A DNA stretch of 64,000 nucleotides from JBGCEZ01 sp045106735 (GTDB taxonomy: Bacteria > Planctomycetota > Phycisphaerae > Phycisphaerales > SM1A02), in NCBI GenBank assembly GCA_045106735.1, contig JBGCEZ010000017.1, positions 28,193 to 92,192 of the forward strand, read 5' to 3'. Under the pieces are notes generated by a model. It saw only the letters and a program-made list of their open reading frames with translations. It was not told the origin of the DNA and made no database searches. The translations under genes and the position numbers were made by a program. Shown one piece after another: positions 1 to 7,675 of this stretch (its first letter is position 1; every line of letters starts with the position of its first letter).

Positions 1-602
1 TTCTCGCGTCTGCATTCGTGGCCGGCCCCGCATTCATCATCATCACGATGTTTGTGCTGCGCCGGATCGCCCGCGTTCCGCTCCCCGACCAGCCGATCCA
101 CACGCTCGTGAAGATCGTCCGCGTGACCATCCTGATCAATTTGCTCATGGTTGCGTCGGAACTCTTCACCGAGTTCTACACCGGCGGCGCGCACACAAGC
201 TCGGCCCGGTACTTGTTCTTTGGTCTGCACGGACACACCGGACTGGTTCCTTGGATCTGGACCGCCCTGGCCCTGAACGTTCTGGCCGCGGTGCTGTTTC
301 TCATGCCCGCCGCCCTGACCCGGACCTGGGTCCTTCTGATCGCGTGTGCCGCGGCGTTCGTCGGCGTCTGGATTGAGAAGGGCATGGGACTCATCATCCC
401 CGGGTTTATCCCGAGCACCTTGCATGAGATCGTCGAGTACTCGCCGAGCTTGACCGAGTGGAAGGTCAGTGCCGGAATCACCGCCCTCGGCCTGATGATC
501 TACACTCTGGCCCTCAAGATCGCCATCCCGATCATGTCCAACCGGGTGGGCCTGTACGTCAAGACCGTGCCGCCGACCGAGAACGAGACGAGTACCGAAT
601 GA
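1..602 (+). CDS. NrfD/PsrC-type membrane subunit of a respiratory complex (3' part only)
   Basis: The reading frame is open to the left edge, so the GTG at 18 is probably an internal valine and the gene starts outside the window. The visible ~200 residues form several hydrophobic helices. A conserved-looking stretch, EKGMGLIIPGFIPSTLHEIV near residue 120, resembles the NrfD/PsrC/HmcC quinone-interacting subunits found in polysulfide reductase, Hmc, Dsr and alternative complex III assemblies. These sit in the cytoplasmic membrane and pass electrons between quinones and an Fe-S partner. Partner subunits would lie upstream, out of view, so the exact complex is unknown. The stop overlaps the start of the next gene (ATGA), so the two are co-transcribed. 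Confidence 0.7.
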   Translation, partial: LASAFVAGPAFIIITMFVLRRIARVPLPDQPIHTLVKIVRVTILINLLMVASELFTEFYTGGAHTSSARYLFFGLHGHTGLVPWIWTALALNVLAAVLFLMPAALTRTWVLLIACAAAFVGVWIEKGMGLIIPGFIPSTLHEIVEYSPSLTEWKVSAGITALGLMIYTLALKIAIPIMSNRVGLYVKTVPPTENETSTE

Positions 603-1009
603 GAACGAGTGCGACGAAGACCGCCATCGGCGCACTTGGCCTCCTGGCCAGGTCGTACGAAGACGGCATTCGTCGCGTACCGGCCAAGTCGATGGCCGAG
701 TCACTCGATCTCCCGCAGCCATTTCTTTCAAAGGTATTGACGACGCTGGTTCAAGCCGGCTTCGTGGACAGCACACGCGGGCCCGGTGGCGGATTCGCGT
801 TACAACGACATCCGTCGGAGATCACGCTCGCGGACGTGGTCATGCAGTTCGAACGCGAGTCCGAGTTCACCGAATGCCCCGTCGGTGGCGGCCAGTGCGG
901 GGATCGAACCCCTTGCCCGCTGCATGAGCATTTCGAGGAAGCACGCCAAGCCCTCGACCGAGCTCTGCAAACGACAACGTTCGCGGCATTCCTCAAGCAC
1001 GACGGGTGA
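599..1009 (+). CDS. Rrf2/IscR-family Fe-S transcriptional regulator
   Basis: A 136-residue protein with an N-terminal winged helix and the Rrf2 signature: TKTAIGALGLLA at the start, a PQPFLSKVLTTLVQAGFVDS recognition region, then RGPGGGFAL. Three cysteines in ECPVGGGQCGDRTPCPLHEH match the Cys triad that binds an Fe-S cluster in IscR, NsrR and RirA relatives. The start at 599 was chosen because it overlaps the upstream stop as ATGA and begins exactly at the family N-terminus; a longer frame from 458 would run inside the upstream gene. Coupling to a respiratory membrane subunit suggests redox, NO or Fe-S-responsive control of that complex, which is inference. Confidence 0.88.
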   Translation: MRTSATKTAIGALGLLARSYEDGIRRVPAKSMAESLDLPQPFLSKVLTTLVQAGFVDSTRGPGGGFALQRHPSEITLADVVMQFERESEFTECPVGGGQCGDRTPCPLHEHFEEARQALDRALQTTTFAAFLKHDG

Positions 1010-1031
1010 GTCCGACGCTCGATGGGAGCTC

Positions 1032-1412
1032 TTGCACGTCGACGGCGCCCCGGACGCTCGCGAGATCATCAAGGCCGACGAGATCGTGGCCGAACTGGCC
1101 AAGATCCACGCTTGGATGCCCACCGACGCCCCGGTGAAGGGGACGACCGTCCGCACGAAGAGTTCGAGTTTCAAAGAACAGTTCACGCTGAGCGGCCCCG
1201 ATACGAGTCGGCGAATCGGAGCACGGCTGTACGGGCTCATCTCGTGGATCGGGATGGGCCTCGCTGGCCTCGTGATCGTTTGGCGGGCGGTCGAGTTCAC
1301 CCGCCGCCGGCGATTCACCGCTGACCAGTGCCAGGGCTGCGGCGACCCACTCGGCGAGGCCGGAGCCTGCTCGGAGTGCGACCGGCGGATCCCGGCCACG
1401 CCCACCGGCTGA
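1032..1412 (+). CDS. Small single-span membrane protein with C-terminal zinc-ribbon
   Basis: About 126 residues. One transmembrane helix (LYGLISWIGMGLAGLVIVW) is followed by a basic stretch and a CxxC...CxxC zinc-ribbon-like tail (CQGCGDPLGEAGACSECDRR). The function is not recognised. The start is uncertain: the TTG at 1032 has a GGGAG 3 nt upstream, and no ATG or GTG in this frame lies closer to the end of the Rrf2 gene. It is probably the last gene of the upstream operon, because a hairpin with a T-run follows its stop. Confidence 0.55.
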   Translation: MHVDGAPDAREIIKADEIVAELAKIHAWMPTDAPVKGTTVRTKSSSFKEQFTLSGPDTSRRIGARLYGLISWIGMGLAGLVIVWRAVEFTRRRRFTADQCQGCGDPLGEAGACSECDRRIPATPTG

Positions 1413-1420
1413 CGGTCACC

Positions 1421-1440
1421 GGGGCGGGACTCCCCTTTTT
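1421..1440 (+). terminator. Possible intrinsic terminator
   Basis: A short GGGG...CCCC stem (1421-1424 with 1432-1435) is followed directly by five T residues (1436-1440), just after the stop of the zinc-ribbon gene. The stem is short but T-runs are rare in this DNA. Confidence 0.4.
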
Positions 1441-1586
1441 CTGGGTGGTCCGGGCGCTTCGGGCCCGAGACCGGCCTTGACCAAGTCGCCCCACGTTCGA
1501 ACTCGGTAGGACCGAGCACTGACCGCCGGCCACGGTTCCTGAATCGACCATCCCAACCCCGCTGGAATCAGGCACCTCCCATCCAC

Positions 1587-1592
1587 TACACT
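1587..1592 (+). promoter_or_regulatory. Putative -10 element TACACT
   Basis: TACACT lies in a G+C-rich intergenic stretch 72 nt upstream of the start at 1665. It resembles the TAnnnT boxes seen before other genes here (4491, 25302, 40384, 46368). No convincing -35 box is visible. Confidence 0.3.
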
Positions 1593-1664
1593 CGGACGCG
1601 ATACGCCGCGTTGCCGCCTCGGGGAGGGCTTGAGCCGTGCGCCGGCGACGGGGAAAGGAATGAC

Positions 1665-3749
1665 ATGCTGGGATCGCGCCTTGACCGGGCGGCCACCGCG
1701 GCCGCGCTTCTGTCCATTGGCCTGACGTCACTGGCCGCCGCCGACGACCGCTGGTTCGTCGCCCCATTGATCGGCGACTGGTCGATCACGTCAAGCTGGT
1801 CGGACTCCATCGGCGGACCAGGCGGCGCGTCCGTCCCGGGCCTCGGCGATGTCGCGAGGTTGCGGACCATCTTCGCGACCGACGCGCCGATCTGCCTGTT
1901 CCCCGCCGGCTCGCCGACCACGCCAATCCTCACGCGCATCGAACTCACCGGCCCGGGCACCGCGCAGCTGGCCCAAGGCGGCGGCACCATGCGGGCGGAG
2001 TTCGTGGACGTGGCAACGAACGGTGGCGGAACCTACACCCTCAACGGCGGCACGCTGCTTCCATCAACCCTCCTTCGCGTCGGTTCCAACATTGGCTCGA
2101 ACGGCCTCTTTGACATGAGCGGCGGCACGCTCTCGTCGCCACTGGCATACATCGGCCAAGCCGGCGACGGGAGATTCGAGTGCTCCGGCGGGACGGCGAC
2201 GATTGATCAGGTGTTCATCGGCCGGGGAGCAGGATCCGAAGGAACGTGGGCGGCCGACGGTGGAACGCTCATCGCCCAGAAACTGAGCGTCGGCTTCCTC
2301 GGGTTCGGCGTCTGGGACCAGGACGCTGGCGACACGATGGCAATGGACTTCTACGTCGGAGAGCTGCCCGCCGGCGACGGCGTCGCTCGGCTCGACGGCG
2401 GCACGCTCGTGATCACGAGCGGTGCCATCGGATCCTCAGGCACCGGCGGCATGACGGTCAGCGGCGGCACGCTCACCGCCGCGAGCCTGGCCGTGGGCGG
2501 GCCGCAGACCGCAGGCAACGGATCGCTGGTCCTTGAAGGCGGCACCGTGACGACCGAGACGTTGTTGATCGGCACCGACTCCGACCAGGGATCCGGCACC
2601 GTCCGGGTGAGCCCCGGCGGCGATCTTGATGCCGAAGTCGCGCGCGTGGATGCTTCAGGTTCGCTGGTCGTTGACGCTGGCGGCACCGTCGACGGCACGT
2701 CGCTCCGGTCCGACGGCTCGCTCGCGATCGCGGGACGCGTGGAGATGAGCCTGGACGCCGAGATCTTTGGCACCGCCGTGATCGAGTCGGGCGGCCGTCT
2801 GGCCGCGACCACGATGACGATCTTCTCGACCGCCGACGTGCTGCTCGACGGCGGCAACCTCACCGGGCCCGGCAGCGCTCCCTTCATCCAGATCGGCACC
2901 CTCGTCAACGAAGGACGGCTCGAACTGTCGGAGGCGGGAGTCCTGATGGATGTTGTGCACCTGGGCGAAATGGACTTCGGATCCCCGTCGGCCGAGATTG
3001 CTGGCGGACTCGATGTCGACGCGCTCCTGACCATCCCCTCCGGCGTCACACTCACGGTTGGTGCGGGATCGGCCGAGAAGCAAGGCGTGGTGAACAACGA
3101 CGTCCTCCTCGTGGACGGCGAGCTCCGCAGCCCGCAGGGCGGCGTGGAGAATCGCAGCGTGATCGAGGGCTTTGGCCGCATTGAAGGCGGACTGTTCGAT
3201 GTGCCCGGCGACACCAGTGCCGTCCGCCCCGGTCGCAGCGCGATCGCCGCAACGATGGAGATCGCCGGCGGACTGGCGCTTCGATCCTCCACATTCCTGA
3301 ACCTCGACCTTGGCGGCACGGCGAGCGGGGCGTCTGACCGGCTCGCGTGCTCGGGAACGGGCGACGTCCAGATGGAAGCGCGGGTCCTGTTGCAACTGAT
3401 CGATGGATACATTCCGAGCGCCGGCGACGCGATCCGTGTCCTCAGCTGGCCGCTCGGCACGCCCACCACGATTGATCCAACCCAGATCGTCTTCCTCGGT
3501 GATCTGCCCGCCGGCCTCGCTCCCGCGATCGTCGAACTCCCGACCGGCATGGACGTGCGCTTCGTCGAGGCGAGCCTCTGCCCCGCCGACGTGACCGGCA
3601 ACGGCACCGTGGATTTCGCGGACCTGCTGGCTCTGCTGTCGGCCTTCGGGCAGTGCGCCCTGTGCCCGGGCGACATCGACCTCAACGGCTCCGTCGACTT
3701 CGGCGACGTCCTGGCCGTGTTGTCGGCCTGGGGGCCGTGCCCGAGTTGA
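1665..3749 (+). CDS. Secreted beta-repeat protein with C-terminal dockerin-like domain
   Basis: About 694 residues. A Sec signal peptide (residues 1-26, ending SLAAA|D) precedes a long array of GGTL/GGT-centred repeats (for example SGGTLSSPLAYIG and DGGTLVITSGAIG) of the kind that fold as a right-handed beta-helix in passenger domains. The last ~55 residues hold two EF-hand-like dockerin repeats (DVTGNGTVDFADLLALL and DIDLNGSVDFGDVLAVL) separated by CxxC pairs, the secreted-protein tail typical of Phycisphaerae. The start at 1665 is preferred over the in-frame TTG at 1611 because AAAGGAA lies 5 nt upstream and the signal peptide begins there. It is probably exported and surface-held; the ligand is unknown. 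Confidence 0.85.
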   Translation: MLGSRLDRAATAAALLSIGLTSLAAADDRWFVAPLIGDWSITSSWSDSIGGPGGASVPGLGDVARLRTIFATDAPICLFPAGSPTTPILTRIELTGPGTAQLAQGGGTMRAEFVDVATNGGGTYTLNGGTLLPSTLLRVGSNIGSNGLFDMSGGTLSSPLAYIGQAGDGRFECSGGTATIDQVFIGRGAGSEGTWAADGGTLIAQKLSVGFLGFGVWDQDAGDTMAMDFYVGELPAGDGVARLDGGTLVITSGAIGSSGTGGMTVSGGTLTAASLAVGGPQTAGNGSLVLEGGTVTTETLLIGTDSDQGSGTVRVSPGGDLDAEVARVDASGSLVVDAGGTVDGTSLRSDGSLAIAGRVEMSLDAEIFGTAVIESGGRLAATTMTIFSTADVLLDGGNLTGPGSAPFIQIGTLVNEGRLELSEAGVLMDVVHLGEMDFGSPSAEIAGGLDVDALLTIPSGVTLTVGAGSAEKQGVVNNDVLLVDGELRSPQGGVENRSVIEGFGRIEGGLFDVPGDTSAVRPGRSAIAATMEIAGGLALRSSTFLNLDLGGTASGASDRLACSGTGDVQMEARVLLQLIDGYIPSAGDAIRVLSWPLGTPTTIDPTQIVFLGDLPAGLAPAIVELPTGMDVRFVEASLCPADVTGNGTVDFADLLALLSAFGQCALCPGDIDLNGSVDFGDVLAVLSAWGPCPS

Positions 3750-3807
3750 TCCACGGCCACGGGCACGGCCGCGGCCACTCGCTGAGCCGCCCGCCCCCCG
3801 CCGTTCG

Positions 3808-3836
3808 TTGACAGTCCACGGGGGCGGTCCTAACTT
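3808..3836 (+). promoter_or_regulatory. Sigma-70-type promoter giving a nearly leaderless mRNA
   Basis: A perfect TTGACA -35 box (3808-3813), a 17 nt spacer and TAACTT as -10 box (3831-3836). Transcription would begin near 3843, right at the GTG start at 3844. The TTG of the -35 box could be misread as a start codon. Confidence 0.6.
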
Positions 3837-3843
3837 CGCCTCC

Positions 3844-4479
3844 GTGGATCAGCAACAACACATTCTCGTGCTCGGCCCGCACACCGATGATGGTGAGCTT
3901 GGCTGCGGCGGACTGATGGCCAAGCGCGTCGAAATGGGGCACCGCGTCACGTACGCCGTGTTTTCCAGCTGCCGACGCTCGGTCCCGGAAGGCCATGACG
4001 ACCAGGTCCTGGTGCGCGAAGTCCGCGAGGCCTCGCGCATCCTGGGCCTCGACCCGGACCGCGACCTGATCCTCTTTGACTACGACGTCCGGACGTTCCC
4101 GGCCCACCGCCAGGAAATCCTGGAGGATCTGATCAAGCTGCGGTCGGAGCTCAAGCCCGATCTGGTGATCTGCCCCAGCCGCAACGACGTCCACCAGGAC
4201 CACGCCACGATCTGCAACGAGGCGATCCGGGCGTTCAAGAAGCAGTCGATCCTCTGCTACGAAGAGCCTTGGAACAACGTCACGTTCTCCACCAACGTCT
4301 TCGAGAAGCTCGAGTCGCAGCACTTGGACACGAAGATGAAGGCCCTGGGGGCGTACGAATCGCAGCGCCATCGCACGTACTTCCAGGAGGAAGTCATGCG
4401 GTCACTGGCCATCACCCGCGGGGCGCAGCTCGAAGGCGGTTACGCCGAGGCATTTGAGGTCGTCCGCTGGATGCTTTGA
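3844..4479 (+). CDS. PIG-L/LmbE family deacetylase
   Basis: A 211-residue zinc-dependent N-deacetylase of the LmbE/PIG-L fold, acting on N-acetylated sugars. Strand 1 ends in the metal motif PHTDDGELGCGG (His13, Asp16), a variant of the usual HPDDE, and the third ligand is in VHQDH (about residue 120). The family is normally 200-250 residues. GTG at 3844 is chosen because residues 2-10 then lead straight into the first beta strand and the promoter start site falls at 3843. It stands alone before the Dlt-like operon; a role in envelope sugar processing is inferred from the neighbourhood. Confidence 0.85.
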   Translation: MDQQQHILVLGPHTDDGELGCGGLMAKRVEMGHRVTYAVFSSCRRSVPEGHDDQVLVREVREASRILGLDPDRDLILFDYDVRTFPAHRQEILEDLIKLRSELKPDLVICPSRNDVHQDHATICNEAIRAFKKQSILCYEEPWNNVTFSTNVFEKLESQHLDTKMKALGAYESQRHRTYFQEEVMRSLAITRGAQLEGGYAEAFEVVRWML

Positions 4480-4490
4480 GGCCGCGGCGG

Positions 4491-4496
4491 TAGGCT
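4491..4496 (+). promoter_or_regulatory. Putative -10 element TAGGCT before the Dlt-like operon
   Basis: TAGGCT sits 66 nt upstream of the microprotein start, in the short gap after the deacetylase gene. No clear -35 is visible, so this is only a candidate operon promoter. Confidence 0.3.
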
Positions 4497-4562
4497 CCGC
4501 TCCGACCGGCCCGAGGCATCCGCCCAAAGCAAATTGGCCCCGCCGGCCCAAGGAAGCCGCCC

Positions 4563-4718
4563 GTGGCCACCGCTGCCCCCTCCCCCCCAATCGAATCCGC
4601 CACGCCCGCCTGGTCATGGCCACGCCGCATCCTCGTCATGCTGTGGATTGCCGTCCGCCTCGTAGTCCTGATTCTGCTCGGCGCTGCCGGACAGAAGTTC
4701 TTCTACGAGGGGTTCTGA
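4563..4718 (+). CDS. DltX-like MBOAT partner microprotein
   Basis: A 51-residue protein starting at GTG 4563 with a strong ribosome site (AAGGAAG at 4550-4556, 6 nt spacing). A Pro/Ala-rich N-terminus is followed by one transmembrane helix (ILVMLWIAVRLVVLILLGAA, about residues 23-42) and a short tail ending FFYEGF. That tail matches the C-terminal F-x-Y-x-x-F motif of DltX, the small subunit that sits with DltB; in that family the conserved tyrosine is held to carry the acyl group during transfer. The gene ends 7 nt before the MBOAT gene, as dltX precedes or accompanies dltB elsewhere. Size, topology, motif and position agree, but overall sequence similarity cannot be judged by eye. Confidence 0.75.
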   Translation: MATAAPSPPIESATPAWSWPRRILVMLWIAVRLVVLILLGAAGQKFFYEGF

Positions 4719-4725
4719 GGCGGCG

Positions 4726-5976
4726 ATGGACATCCTCTCCGTTCAATTCTGGGGCTTTGTGCTCGCGGCCTGGCTGGCCATCGTCATTTTCGACGGCCCC
4801 CGCAGCCGCCGGCTGATCCTGCTCGCGGCCAGCGCGGTCTTCCTCACCACCCTGCTCGGCGGCGACGGCGTGCGGATGCTGGCCGCCCGGCTTGGCGCAC
4901 TCGCCGGCTTCATCGGCCTCGGCCTGCTTGGCCTGCCCGCCGGACGGGCGGGGGCCCGCGACACCGCCGCCGGTCGCTGGAGCTTCCGCGCGTGGTTCTT
5001 GGTGTACCTGGCGGCCTACGTCGTCCTCACCAAGCCCGAAGCACTGCCGCTCGATGATGGCGCCGCCCTGACCCAGTTCGTGGTCCAGCTCGTCGGCCTG
5101 TCGTACATCCTGTTGCGACAACTCCATGTCGCCCTCGACCTGCGCAATGGCCTGACGTACGCGATCCGTCCGCTCGATGCGATCTTGCATTTGGTGTGCT
5201 TCAACGGACTGCTCGCGGGCCCCGTCCAACGCTATCCCGAATTCTCCGCCGGCCTGGATCAGCTCCAGCCGGCCCGAACAATGGACGAGATCCTGCCGGC
5301 CCTGAGCCGGATCATGACCGGACTGATCAAGAAGTTCGTGCTTGCGGCCATCATTTGGGAAGCGATCGACTCACCGCGCAGCGGCGTCGGCCCGATGAAG
5401 GATCCCAAGGATTTCCTGATCGCGTTCCATTTGTTCGCCGTCTGGGAGTATCTGGAGTTCTCCGGGTACATGGACATGATGATCGGCATCGGCCGATTGC
5501 TCGGGATCCACACCCCGGAGAATTTCCGGCGCCCGTACCTCGCCCGAAACACCATCGACTTCTGGACCCGCTGGCACATCACGCTGGCGACCTGGATCCG
5601 CGACTACCTGTTCACGCCGCTTTCGATTCGGCTGGGACGCGTGACCGGTGGACGCATGTTGCTCGTAGGCTTTGTGGCGTACCTCGCGGCCTTCATCGTT
5701 GTTGGCCTCTGGCACGAGATCGGCTGGGGCTTCTTTCTCTGGGGCGCCTCACAGGGACTCGCCCTCGGCGTCGTCAAGGTCTACGACGGGCAACTTCGCC
5801 GCTGGTTTGGGCGGAAGGGCCACCAGCGTTACATGAAAAGCCGGATCATCCGCGTCATCACGACCGTGTTGACGATCGAGTATTTTGTGCTCAGCGTCGG
5901 CATCGTGCTGCTGACGATCTGGGACCGGCTCGATCACCTCATCCTGATCGGCGACTGGTTCGCATCGACCGGTTGA
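4726..5976 (+). CDS. MBOAT family O-acyltransferase (DltB/AlgI-like)
   Basis: A 416-residue polytopic membrane protein with the MBOAT core: FWTRWHITLATWIRDYLF at residues 279-296 and the invariant catalytic histidine in VGLWHEIGW (His330). Family members move an acyl group from a cytoplasmic thioester donor across the membrane, as DltB does with D-Ala from DltC. ATG 4726 is preceded by GAGG overlapping the microprotein stop. The next genes encode a carrier-protein charging enzyme, a carrier protein and an SGNH protein, so this is the transmembrane transferase of an envelope aminoacylation system; the substrate is inferred. Confidence 0.9.
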   Translation: MDILSVQFWGFVLAAWLAIVIFDGPRSRRLILLAASAVFLTTLLGGDGVRMLAARLGALAGFIGLGLLGLPAGRAGARDTAAGRWSFRAWFLVYLAAYVVLTKPEALPLDDGAALTQFVVQLVGLSYILLRQLHVALDLRNGLTYAIRPLDAILHLVCFNGLLAGPVQRYPEFSAGLDQLQPARTMDEILPALSRIMTGLIKKFVLAAIIWEAIDSPRSGVGPMKDPKDFLIAFHLFAVWEYLEFSGYMDMMIGIGRLLGIHTPENFRRPYLARNTIDFWTRWHITLATWIRDYLFTPLSIRLGRVTGGRMLLVGFVAYLAAFIVVGLWHEIGWGFFLWGASQGLALGVVKVYDGQLRRWFGRKGHQRYMKSRIIRVITTVLTIEYFVLSVGIVLLTIWDRLDHLILIGDWFASTG

Positions 5977-6000
5977 CCCCGGCGGGAACATGGAAAGCCG

Positions 6001-7188
6001 ATGGCCCACGAATACGTGATCGATCTCGGCATGTCGGTGCCGTCGGAGTTTGCCGCCGACGTCGAGGATCGGCTGGCCTACGCCCACCGCGACATTGAAC
6101 GCATCGACGTCGTCGTCGCCGATCGGCGCCACGTGCGCGTGACCGCCACCGCGGAACTCGATATCAGTTGGCTTCAACCGGTGCTCGCGACGAATGCGGC
6201 CGAGATGCTCAAGGCGAGCCACGAGGGCACGCGCATCGTGCTGCACGATCGCCGCGACGCCCGGCCCGCTCCCACGGCCAGTGCGTTTCCCGAACTCGTG
6301 GCTCGCGGCTGGGTCCGACCGACGTCCCACGGCAGCTTCGCCCTGCTCGGGCCGGCCTTGCGGCTGCGCCGCGCACTCGACGCCATCTTCCGCACCATCA
6401 GCCTCGACATGGGCGCCGAAGAAGTCGAACTCGGCTCGCTCATGGAGATGGACACGCTCCGGCGGGCCGGGCACTTCAACGCGTCTCCGCAACACATCAC
6501 GCTGCCCAGCCATCTCAGCGAAGACCTTGAGTACTTGAAACACGTCGCGGACGTCGCGCGACAAGAAGACGTCGACATCGAACCGACGTGCGCCGGCCAC
6601 CTCGAGACCCAGGGCGCGGTGCTGGCTCCGGCGGTGTGTTACAACTGCTATCACTTGCTGCGCGGCCAATCGATCGAAGGTACGCGGACCTTCGCCGCAG
6701 CCAATACCTGCTATCGGTACGAGTCGGGGCGCATGGACTCACTCGCCCGGCTGTGGGCGTTCACGATGCGAGAGGCGATCTTCGTCGGCCCGCCCGAGGG
6801 CGTGAAGGCGCAGCGAGCCGACGCATTGGCCCGGATGTGGGATTTGACCGAACGGTGGAACCTGCACGCGTGGGTCGAGAATGCGAATGACCCGTTCTTC
6901 ATCGGCGAATTCGATTCCCGGGCCGCCTTCCAGCGCGGACGCGAAATGAAGTACGAGCTGCGACTGAGCGTGGCCGGCGACTTTGCCGTGGCCGCCACGT
7001 CGTTCAATCTGCACAGCGCGACGTTCGGGCGCAGCTTCGACATGCGGCGCGCGGACAACGGTCGCCCAGCGTGCAGCGCCTGCTGCGCGTGGGGAGAAGA
7101 GCGCTGGGTTCTCGCCCTGTTCAGCCAGTTCGGATACGATCCGGCGTCGTGGCCGGATGAGCTTCGGCCGGCGGTGTGGGGCGACTGA
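6001..7188 (+). CDS. Class-II aaRS-like amino acid:[carrier protein] ligase
   Basis: A 395-residue protein related to the catalytic domain of seryl-tRNA synthetase but lacking a tRNA-binding arm. It resembles known amino acid:[carrier protein] ligases, which activate Gly or Ala as the adenylate and load it on a phosphopantetheine arm. Visible motifs are TCAGHLETQ (Cys197), AVCYNCYHLLRGQ (Cys213/216), the class-II motif 2 RxE in CYRYES (Arg239, Glu241), and motif 3 in CAWGEER (Arg368). Cys197, Glu241 and a Cys among 358-362 could bind the active-site zinc typical of this group. It lies 24 nt after the MBOAT gene and before a carrier gene, the slot that dltA fills in Gram-positives. Amino acid specificity is unknown. 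Confidence 0.85.
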   Translation: MAHEYVIDLGMSVPSEFAADVEDRLAYAHRDIERIDVVVADRRHVRVTATAELDISWLQPVLATNAAEMLKASHEGTRIVLHDRRDARPAPTASAFPELVARGWVRPTSHGSFALLGPALRLRRALDAIFRTISLDMGAEEVELGSLMEMDTLRRAGHFNASPQHITLPSHLSEDLEYLKHVADVARQEDVDIEPTCAGHLETQGAVLAPAVCYNCYHLLRGQSIEGTRTFAAANTCYRYESGRMDSLARLWAFTMREAIFVGPPEGVKAQRADALARMWDLTERWNLHAWVENANDPFFIGEFDSRAAFQRGREMKYELRLSVAGDFAVAATSFNLHSATFGRSFDMRRADNGRPACSACCAWGEERWVLALFSQFGYDPASWPDELRPAVWGD

Positions 7189-7366
7189 ACGGGCACCGGC
7201 CCGCACGTTTCTCGAGCGTTTCACGAACTGCAAGAGGCACGCGATCGCGCCCCAATTTCGAATCGCCGACGACCAGTCGGCGAGCAGTGCGCGAGCAGGC
7301 TGAGCGCCGCCCGCGGGCAAGCTGGAGCAGTTCGCGATCAACCCGCAAAGACAAGGATCCCCGGCG

Positions 7367-7675
7367 GTGCAACTGGAAGACTTCATCAGCGAGGTGGACG
7401 GACTCGTCCGCGAGGTGGGCGGCATCGACGCCGACGACGCCGAATTGACGCCCGACGCCGAACTCATGGACGAAGGTTTCGTTGACTCCCTCGGCCTGGT
7501 GAATGTCTTGTTGCGGTTGGAGAAGAAGTACGGCGTCCGGTTCACCGACGCGGATGCTGCCGCCGGCAACCTCTCGACGATCCGGACGGTTGCCTCGTTG
7601 GCCGCGGAGCGCACGGCCTCGGCCCCGGCGGCGACGGAATCCTCGGCCGCATCCGCCGCCGAATCCGCAGGATGA
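7367..7675 (+). CDS. Acyl/aminoacyl carrier protein (DltC-like role)
   Basis: A 102-residue acidic carrier protein. The helix-2 motif DEGFVDSLGLVNVLLRLE contains Ser41, the expected phosphopantetheine attachment site (DSL). The first ~80 residues are a standard PP-binding fold; the last 20 are an Ala/Ser-rich tail, uncommon for carriers. GTG 7367 has AAGGA at 7353-7357. A 178 nt gap without a supported gene separates it from the ligase, while its stop overlaps the next start as ATGA. It is the likely amino-acyl acceptor for the preceding ligase and donor to the MBOAT. Confidence 0.88.
   Translation: MQLEDFISEVDGLVREVGGIDADDAELTPDAELMDEGFVDSLGLVNVLLRLEKKYGVRFTDADAAAGNLSTIRTVASLAAERTASAPAATESSAASAAESAG

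Noticed and set aside
3808..3843. TTG start giving a longer LmbE protein.
   Set aside because: The TTG is part of a TTGACA -35 box, and the extra 12 residues precede the natural first beta strand.
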